64,000 bases of DNA from DATFVJ01 sp963820395 (lineage in GTDB: Bacteria > Actinomycetota > Actinomycetes > Streptosporangiales > Streptosporangiaceae), in contig CAWGAE010000010.1 in assembly GCA_963820395.1 (NCBI GenBank), positions 124,001 through 188,000 of the forward strand, read 5' to 3'. The position numbers were made by a program, and so were the translations under genes. This document shows positions 58,110 through 64,000 of the stretch, piece by piece. The first letter of the stretch is position 1. Each line of letters starts with the position of its first letter. A model generated the notes under the pieces. It made no database searches and was not told where the DNA came from. It saw only the letters and a program-made list of their open reading frames with translations.

Positions 58110-58320
58110 GATTGAACACCCTCTCCGCCAGCCCGGCGGTGGCCGCAAACGGCTGGCCGATCTTGATCCGGGGTTGCGGCCTGCGCTGCTGGCTCTGGTC
58201 GAGCCGCAAGAACGCGGGGACCCACAGTCGCCATTGCGGTGGACGACCACGTCCACCCGCAACCTCGCCGGAGAACTCACCCGCCAGGGGCACCGGGTCT
58301 CCGCTGACGTGGTGGCCGGC
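58110..58320 (+). mobile_element. ISAzo13-family transposase, N-terminal fragment
   Basis: RKRLADLDPGLRPALLALVE, RGDPQSPLRWTTTSTRNLAG, ELTRQGHRVSADVVA is the ISAzo13 N-terminal region. It ends at 58320 where recombinase sequence begins. The next part of the same family (YSLRGNAKTLEG) is at 7.1 kb. Confidence 0.75.
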
Positions 58321-58324
58321 GGCC

Positions 58325-58830
58325 GCCGAGTCGCCGACGCTCGGGTTCACCCATCTCCAGTTCGAGGCCCTGCTCACAACTGCCCGGGACTCTGCCAATC
58401 CTTACGACTTCGCGCTGGTTGCGATGCTCGGCTTGCTAGGCCTGCGGATATTCGAAGCCACCGGCGCGGACGTGGGCGATCTCGGCGAAGAACATGGCCA
58501 CCGGGTCCTGCGGGTCTGCGCCAAAGGCAGCAAGGTTGTCCTGGTGCCCCTGCCGCCAGCGGTCGGCCGCGCCATCGACCGCGCCATCGCGGGTCGCGGC
58601 AGCGGCCCGCTCCTGCTCAACAACCGCGGCGCGCGGATGGACCGCCACGCCCCGACCCGCAGGCTACGGCACCTCGCCACCGCGGCAGGCGTCCGGATCG
58701 GCCGGGCTCATCCGCATATGCTCCGGCACACATTCGTCACCACCATGCTCGGCGCCGGCGTGGACCTGCGCGGAACCTCGACCGCCATCCCAACTACATC
58801 CTCGCCGCCTACATGGCCTCGGGCACCTGA
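58325..58830 (+). pseudogene. Tyrosine recombinase, truncated second copy lacking the active-site Tyr
   Basis: From SPTLGFTHLQFEALLTTARD to the shared C-terminus YILAAYMASGT it is close to the intact recombinase at 17.0 kb (first Arg, GKGSKVVLVPLPP Lys and HPHMLRHTFVTTML all present), but the N-terminal core-binding domain is absent. A 64-bp deletion after GVDLR removes ARHADPRTTMRYAR, the second His and the nucleophile Tyr, and shifts the frame. It cannot catalyse recombination. Confidence 0.85.
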
Positions 58831-58941
58831 CCCGTCCCAGCGGCAAGTCACAGACGTCCCGAGACACGACCATGGCGAAATGAGTGTGGCCCGTCAGCCA
58901 GCCGCACAGCGCGGATTTATGGTGGTGCGGCACCCACGGGG

Positions 58942-58972
58942 TTGACAAGGACAACCCAGGGGTTGTCATACT
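58942..58972 (+). promoter_or_regulatory. Strong promoter with palindromic operator in the spacer
   Basis: TTGACA (58942-58947) and CATACT (58967-58972) lie 19 bases apart. The perfect 8-bp inverted repeat GACAACCC-AG-GGGTTGTC (58950-58967) fills the spacer, so a repressor bound there would block RNA polymerase. It lies 33 bases upstream of the ATG at 59005. Confidence 0.65.
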
Positions 58973-59004
58973 GTTGGCACGATCCACCAGGATGGCTCTA
59001 AGGC

Positions 59005-60267
59005 ATGCAAATCATCAATCTCAGTGATGTCCCACAATCACAGGGTTCCGTCTTCTTGGACAACATCGTTTTGTGCAGTGCCGATCGTCTGCTGAGTGGC
59101 AGCTACGAGTCCGTGCGCGGCAATAGACTGTTTACTAAATCACGAAGCACCGCTGCCACCTTAATATTGCATGACCTCATCAACTTGTCGATCCTTGTCG
59201 AATCCTTGCTTGCTTGCAATGTCATCTACGTGAACGCTGAGTTCGTCGATCGTTGGAATTCTGACATCGCCAGTGGCTCGCTCACTGAACTGTCATCACA
59301 CGTTATAGGTGTAGCAATATCCCGCGACGTCCGATGGGAGGCCGAGAGCAACGTTGTTCGTAACCCGTTTTGGGGGGAGCTGGACCCGGCCTGGCGTGAG
59401 CATAACCCATTCACTGCTCTTGATAAACTCGCCCAGTTGGTGGCGCACGCAAATCATGATTGCTGGTCCCGTGGGTTCGGCGGGGAGTCCGTCGCCAAGG
59501 AACAACTGCTCAGCCCTTACGATGAGGGAAGTCGACCTTTTGGTGTAGGTAGCGGTATCTTTATCGGCACCGGATTCTATGTGATGTGTTCGCAGGCACT
59601 AGGTATTCCATATCGGCCTAGTGCCGTACGTGCACCCTTCCTGGCAACCCTGCTCGAGCGAGAAGTTGCTCAGTGGCGGATCCACGCGGGTACGATCGCG
59701 CTAGAGTATCTGGAGATGTCAGCGCAGGAGGCCGCGGAGACCTATTTTGAGAAACTTGCCGTCCTGAATATTGTCGAGTTGAAGGTACCACTTGTCCTCG
59801 GGTCAATATTGACACAAGCTCGTTCAGCTGACGAGATTTTAGCGTATGCCTTGCAGCTGCGAGAGCTATCCGAAGCAAGAGCATTTCGGGAGTGGTCAGC
59901 GGGCTTGGCGGCAGCGGTTGCTGACGGAAATAGAAAAGTAATCGCCAGATATATTCGTGAGCTTAACGGCGTCGCCCATCATGTGAATAGACGACTGGGA
60001 ATAGCGCCGCCAGAAAGCGCTACTCTATCACTTGGTTATGGTCCAGTGAGCGTGAGCAAGGCATTCCACCTTCCGACATTTACTGCAGTGCAGCCCCGGC
60101 TCAAGGCTCACGCATGGCTTATGCAGAATCTATACCGAACTGTTGCCGAGCACTCGCGCTTTTCGCAACTCGTCGAACAGATACTTCTTACGAAGCTGCC
60201 TGACTGGCTGCAAAATGCACTCGCGGAGAGTCCGATTCGCTGGGGCGAGGTCGGCTGGCACCAGTAG
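59005..60267 (+). CDS. Orphan hypothetical protein, 420 residues
   Basis: Starts MQIINLSDVPQSQGS from ATG 59005. No transmembrane helix or known catalytic motif recognised; predicted mixed helical with SGIFIGTGFYVMCSQALGIP and a C-terminal helical part (LQLRELSEARAFREWSAGLA; VIARYIRELNGVAHHVNRRL). G+C and codon use are visibly lower than in the flanking IS DNA, suggesting transfer from another source. It is fully intact and has its own regulated-looking promoter, so it is probably expressed. It could be a defence or abortive-infection cargo gene, but that is only inference from its position. Confidence 0.7.
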   Translation: MQIINLSDVPQSQGSVFLDNIVLCSADRLLSGSYESVRGNRLFTKSRSTAATLILHDLINLSILVESLLACNVIYVNAEFVDRWNSDIASGSLTELSSHVIGVAISRDVRWEAESNVVRNPFWGELDPAWREHNPFTALDKLAQLVAHANHDCWSRGFGGESVAKEQLLSPYDEGSRPFGVGSGIFIGTGFYVMCSQALGIPYRPSAVRAPFLATLLEREVAQWRIHAGTIALEYLEMSAQEAAETYFEKLAVLNIVELKVPLVLGSILTQARSADEILAYALQLRELSEARAFREWSAGLAAAVADGNRKVIARYIRELNGVAHHVNRRLGIAPPESATLSLGYGPVSVSKAFHLPTFTAVQPRLKAHAWLMQNLYRTVAEHSRFSQLVEQILLTKLPDWLQNALAESPIRWGEVGWHQ

Positions 60268-60319
60268 GACCAGGCGTTCGCACCTTCGGCTTGGGCGCTC
60301 TCGGTTAGATTCTGGAACC

Positions 60320-61117
60320 TTATTCATAAGTGGTGAAGAAGAATAGCCCGATGACGGCGCGGAGCATGCTGGCGTGTTTGCCGATGGGCGGCCGGTAGCG
60401 GCCGCCTTCTTCGGACAGCATGCGCCAGGTCTTCAGATGCGCGATAGCGTGCTCGACGGCGGCGCGGATCTTGCTGAGCGCGGTGTTGAAGGCGGCCTGG
60501 GAATCATCGAGCTGCCCGCCGGGCGGCCTCCTGAACGGGACGATCCGGATGCCATCCACGCCGGTGTAACCGAGGTCGGCGGCCGTGTCGTGCCCGGCGA
60601 GCAGATCCTTCAGGCCAGATGCCTGGTAGGCGTGCGCGTCGTGGCGGGCGCCGTGCACGGGCGCCGGGCCGATGGCCGCGACCCGGCCGTTGAGACCGGC
60701 GGCGACCTGGATGTTCATGCCCGGGTACCCGGCCTTGCCGGAGTACAGGTCCGGGATGGCCTTCCAGTCCCAGGTCGGCGCCACGGTGCCGTCGACCAGC
60801 GCGGAGCCGTTTCCGAGGATCTCGCGGGGATCGGGCACGCAGCCGGCCAGCGCCGCGCCGATGGCCGGGCGCAGCAGGTCCCATCGCCTGCTGACGGTGG
60901 GCTGGCTGACGCCGAAGAACGCGCCGGCGACGTCCTGGGTAAGGTTGTGGCGCAGCAGGGCGACGACCATCGCCACCGACCGGAACAGCCCGATCGCCGG
61001 TGGCCGGCCGCCCGGCGCGGCGACGTCTCCGATGACGCCTGCGACGCGCGCGGACAGCTCGGCCAGTTGCCCGCGCGTCAGCCCCGTAATAGCTTGATAC
61101 CGCAACGGCTCCTCCAC
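60320..61117 (-). CDS. IS5-family (DDE_Tnp_4) transposase, intact
   Basis: 265 residues: GLTRGQLAELSARVAGVIGD, ALLRHNLTQDVAGAFFGVSQ, PTVSRRWDLL (HTH), then the DDE core SALVDGTVAPTWDWKA (first Asp), LAGHDTAADLGYTGVDGIRI (second Asp) and RAAVEHAIAHLKTWRML (Glu). Start ATG 61117. Family length is about 260-275, so it is complete. The right end outside the gene includes TTCCGTGGAG-type sequence, but terminal repeats could not be delimited. Confidence 0.88.
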   Translation of the reverse strand: MEEPLRYQAITGLTRGQLAELSARVAGVIGDVAAPGGRPPAIGLFRSVAMVVALLRHNLTQDVAGAFFGVSQPTVSRRWDLLRPAIGAALAGCVPDPREILGNGSALVDGTVAPTWDWKAIPDLYSGKAGYPGMNIQVAAGLNGRVAAIGPAPVHGARHDAHAYQASGLKDLLAGHDTAADLGYTGVDGIRIVPFRRPPGGQLDDSQAAFNTALSKIRAAVEHAIAHLKTWRMLSEEGGRYRPPIGKHASMLRAVIGLFFFTTYE

Positions 61118-61779
61118 GGAAATCCTGCTTGTGTGACAGCACGGGATTCCATGGCAGGAGCCGTTCTTGTTTCCAGCGCGACACGCCGGGAAGCACTAAT
61201 TCACAGCCACATCTGTGGAAATGTTGATAACATTCGGCACCGCGCATTGAGATGGCTCCTATGAATAAGCCCCCTGGAGTGCAGCGATTCAAAAGAATGG
61301 TAGTCCAAGCGAACCAGCCATTGCTATCGGCGCATCCGCTCATGCCGCCGACCGGGCGATCCCCAGAGCCTCTGAGTGCCAAGGCGCCCCGGCCGTGCGA
61401 TCCCTCGGCAGGTACCGGTTCTGCCTGCGGAGGCTACACATTGACGGCAGCACCGGCACGGCAGGCTTGTCACGAAACGTGACCAGGGCCCCGGCCCGTG
61501 GGCGCGCGGTCCCGCCGTTCTGTACGCTGGCGCACGCTCGGACCCGCCGCGCCGAATACGTCCCGGGTCGCCGCGGACAGGACGTCCACGCGCCCATCAT
61601 GTGGCAGCGCCGAGGGCGTCGGCCAGGGTGTTCTGCACATCATGCACCGACATGCCGCGCTGGATTTCTGCGATGCCGGGGTTTGGGCGTCCTGCTGCGA
61701 AATGGCCGGTCACGCGGAGCGGATGGGCCGCCCCAGGTTCTGCCCAGGCAGAGCCCAGGCGGGCAGGCGCTATCTGAGT
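61118..61779. other. Degraded sequence, no gene
   Basis: The minus-strand words GGMSGCADSNGWFAWTTILL (about 61290-61350) look like a scrap of another coding region. Otherwise nothing convincing. Confidence 0.3.
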
Positions 61780-62425
61780 TCAGTAGCGGAGCTGTTTGGC
61801 CTGTGCGTCGCGGATCATGGCAGGGAGTTCGCTGGCTTTGTCGTAGGGTCCGCGGCCTGCGGGGTCTACGGGTGGCGCGGTGGAGTCGCCGAGAAGCCAT
61901 GTGATGCTGAGCTTGACGCCCTCGCCGTACCAGGGCGGCCGGAGCCGTCCAATCATTCCTGGATTCCTGGCCTGCTCGATGACGTCCTCGGCGTGGACGC
62001 GTTCCGCTTTGAGATCTTTGGTAGTCAGTTCACTAGGGCGCGACCGCGTGATCGGAGCCTCGGGCCGCTCGCGGAGGATCCATGCGAGCGTCGCTGCCAC
62101 ACCGTCGAGGTAGGCGGCGTCCTGCCGCGCGAATCGCCGGTCCGCCGCATCGGCATCGATATCCCGGCTGCGGGCTGCGGCTCGCTCCTGACCCTCGGCC
62201 GCGAGCGCCAGCTTGGCGGCTATCTGCTCCGGCGAGCGGACGACGTCGCCGAATCCGTCGACCAGCTCGCCAGGATTCTCGCCAGCGCACCGGGACTCGG
62301 TCATCGTCGCCGATGAGCCAGCGGAGGATGGTCGCGGCGGCGTCGGCTCGGTTCTCCCGGTCGCCGCGCAACCGCCATTCATCGGCTACGGCGATCTCGG
62401 CTTCGATGGTCGGAGCGGTCGGGCG
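61780..62425 (-). pseudogene. Conserved hypothetical of conjugative elements, one frameshift
   Basis: The N-terminal part TAPTIEAEIAVADEWRLRGD, ADAAATILRWLIGDDDRVPV continues after a slip near 62295 as GELVDGFGDVVRSPEQIAAK, DAAYLDGVAATLAWILRERP, SELTTKDLKAERVHAEDVIE, PPWYGEGVKLSITWLLGDST. This protein commonly follows relaxase genes on actinomycete conjugative islands; its function is not known to me. Total about 210 residues if the frame is restored. Confidence 0.65.
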
Positions 62426-62442
62426 GCACTGGAGTCTGCTGG

Positions 62443-62658
62443 TCAGTGAGGGGAGCGGTGGCGATCTCGCCTAGTGCCCAGGCCCATGCACGAGCCGAGC
62501 GCGACTCCGGCGGCCTCGGAAGGATTGGCGAATCGGCGTGCGTGACTCTCTCGTACAGCGCGGACGTGGTGCAATGGCCGTACGATCGCGGTGCCGATCG
62601 GCGGTACCGCGTCGTCAGCCTGGTCGATGCCCACACGTTTCACCGTAGCTGCGGTCAA
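62443..62658 (-). CDS. Small protein coupled to the relaxase gene
   Basis: 71 residues from TTG 62658, which overlaps the TGA of the relaxase gene (TTGA). No recognised domain (LHHVRAVRESHARRFANPSE). The overlap supports real coupling, but codon evidence alone is weak. Confidence 0.4.
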   Translation of the reverse strand: MTAATVKRVGIDQADDAVPPIGTAIVRPLHHVRAVRESHARRFANPSEAAGVALGSCMGLGTRRDRHRSPH

Positions 62659-63996
62659 TATCCGGCCTCCAGCTCCGGTTCGTCCAGCTCAAGAGATAGG
62701 GCGCGGCGGCTCGGGGCCGGATCCTGGCGGACGGCGTTTCGGCGGGCCAAGGCCTCTTGTTGCGCCTCCGCCTCCCGTCGGCGCATCACGTCGTCGCTGG
62801 CGAGCAGAGTCTCGCGGTCACCCTGCCGCTCCCGTTCGGCGATGATCTGTTGTGCCCTCCGCGCCACCGCCAGAGCAGCTTTGATATCCCGGCCGCCCAC
62901 ACCCTCGCGCTGCGGGGCAGCGTCGGCGTCCACCTCGGTTTGGTCCACGCTCGGCTCGTCTCGAACGGTTTCAGCATTCGGCTCGGAATGATGCGGCTCC
63001 TCTTCCGGATGTAGCAGCGGCAGTTCGGCGTCTGGGTGGCGGCGGCGAAGTTCGGTATCGGCCATCAGCGCCCGTTCCCTGTCCAGCTCAGTGGCCGCAT
63101 GCCACCTCCGACGTGCCTCGGCGACCTCCGCCAATGCCTCCCGGTGGGCGCCGACTTCTTGTGCGAGTGCGCCGCTTGCCTCAGCCTCCCGGCGGGCTTG
63201 CGCCCGTTCGGTCTCGCCGACCGCGGCGTCGGCCCGGTGCCACGCGCGCACGGCGTCGGCGCGGTAGGTGTCCTCGGCGAGGTGCGCTTCTCGCAACTCA
63301 TCGGCGACGTACGGGGGCGCCCACCTGGTCTCGCGCTCGTACGCGGCCCGACGAGCCCACAGCTCACCGTCGGTTGCGGCCGCGACCTGCCGGTCCTCCT
63401 CCGGCATCCGGAGCGCGACGTAGGCGGAATGCCAGCTCGCCCGCTGCTCGGGCGATCCGCGTTCGGGTGCCGGCCCGATGGCTTCGGTCTCATGAGCGTA
63501 TCCGTGTTCCTCCCGGTAGGCTGCAGCAGCTCCGGCCCGCTGGATCCAGTCGTCGCGCTCGATGGGGTCAGCGGGCACCTCGCCGAGATACCGCAGCGCC
63601 CATACGGGGCGATCCGCCGCGACCCGGTTCGCCAGCAGCGATACGCGATCGTCCATCGCGGCGGCGAGTTCCCGCGCGAGCCGTTCTGCTTCCTGGTCGT
63701 CGATCGCGGGAGTCCGGTCCGCGTAACTGGTGCCCGCCTGGGATTCTGGCGTGCCCACGAGTCGGCGGACCCGGCCATGCAGAACTGCGGCGATGCTGTG
63801 GGCCCCACCGAAATCCCGCCTCTCGATCGCGCGGCGCAATATCGTGCTCGACGTCGTGTCCGGCGAGGTCGGCGGCGCGCAGCAGACGTGCCAGGGTGCC
63901 CCGCTCTGCATCCTGTTCGTACCGTTGCCACTCACTCGTTGCCAGCAACGACCGCACCGTGTTCTCGTAGCGCCGCGTCGCATGCGCGCGGGTCAC
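62655..63996 (-). pseudogene. Conjugative relaxase (MobF/TraA type), C-terminal part, one frameshift, runs off the window edge
   Basis: Large C-terminal region of an actinomycete TraA-like relaxase-helicase. From the edge: RYENTVRSLLATSEWQRYE, GTLARLLRAADLAGHDVEHD; after a slip near 63833, RRAIERRDFGGAHSIAAVLH, RVSLLANRVAADRPVWALRY, LGEVPADPIERDDWIQRAG, GPAPERGSPEQRASWHSAYV, then a coiled, Ala/Glu-rich tail (HREALAEVAEARRRWHAATE; ALAVARRAQQIIAERERQGD). The relaxase active site and helicase motifs would lie beyond the window. It marks a second mobile element at this edge. Confidence 0.7.
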
Positions 63997-64000
63997 GTCT

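Noticed and set aside
1..64000. CRISPR array or rRNA genes
   Set aside because: No regularly spaced short repeats and no rRNA-like conserved stretches were seen in the window.

Overview
The window is high-GC DNA from an actinomycete. Supporting signs are GTG/TTG starts, GAF-ANTAR and anti-sigma-type ATPase proteins, a TRM11-type methyltransferase beside an Xis/Int pair, and actinomycete IS families. The carbon-metabolism genes (glgX, phosphoketolase, a GH15 amylase-like enzyme) would suit a Streptosporangiales- or Frankia-like organism, but the genus cannot be fixed from the sequence. Almost the whole window is an accessory region: gene fragments, insertion sequences, integrase remnants and three conflict or defence loci.

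Layout. 0.3-16.5 kb is eroded chromosome: a frameshifted glgX, a phosphoketolase with an internal deletion next to IS110 debris, 3' halves of tRNA-Val(TAC) and tRNA-Gly(TCC) that look like integration scars, a decayed STAS gene followed by intact HATPase and GAF-ANTAR genes, fragments of SWIM, SDR, carbamate kinase and cupin genes, then intact genes for a membrane lipoprotein and a YihY/BrkB protein, a truncated PAP2 phosphatase and a frameshifted GH15 enzyme. 17.0-17.9 kb holds an intact tyrosine recombinase; a dead relative of it lies at 58.3 kb in the same orientation.

The 41 kb between them carries the cargo. 18.2-22.6 kb is a predicted conflict operon: a trypsin-co-occurring protein, then a trypsin/P-loop NTPase reading frame followed, after one in-frame TAA, by a TPR reading frame. 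22.7-31.9 kb has an XRE regulator with an ScpB-like winged-helix domain, several more winged-helix genes and remnants, two acetyltransferases, a methyltransferase, a P-loop NTPase, and a decayed IS1634-like element flanked by perfect-looking 492-bp direct repeats. 32.2-36.3 kb encodes one protein of about 1,352 residues with a helical-repeat body and a PD-(D/E)XK-like C-terminus. 37.1-54.0 kb is a class 1 DISARM anti-phage locus, drmD-drmMI-drmA-drmB-drmC. drmMI, drmB and drmC are intact, drmD carries about four frameshifts, and drmA is cut into three pieces by two IS66-family insertions, so the system should not work as it stands.

54.3-58.8 kb is a dismantled AICE-like element (integrase split by an IS701 fragment, excisionase, two DNA methyltransferases, a chimeric IS256/sigma reading frame) ending at the dead recombinase. 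59.0-60.3 kb is an orphan, lower-GC gene behind a strong promoter with an embedded palindrome. An intact IS5-family transposase follows, and the right edge holds the C-terminal part of a MobF/TraA-like relaxase with its small downstream genes. The likely history is repeated integration at tRNA genes, accumulation of defence cargo, and inactivation by IS elements and frameshifts. Some single-base frameshifts in GC runs could instead be assembly errors.
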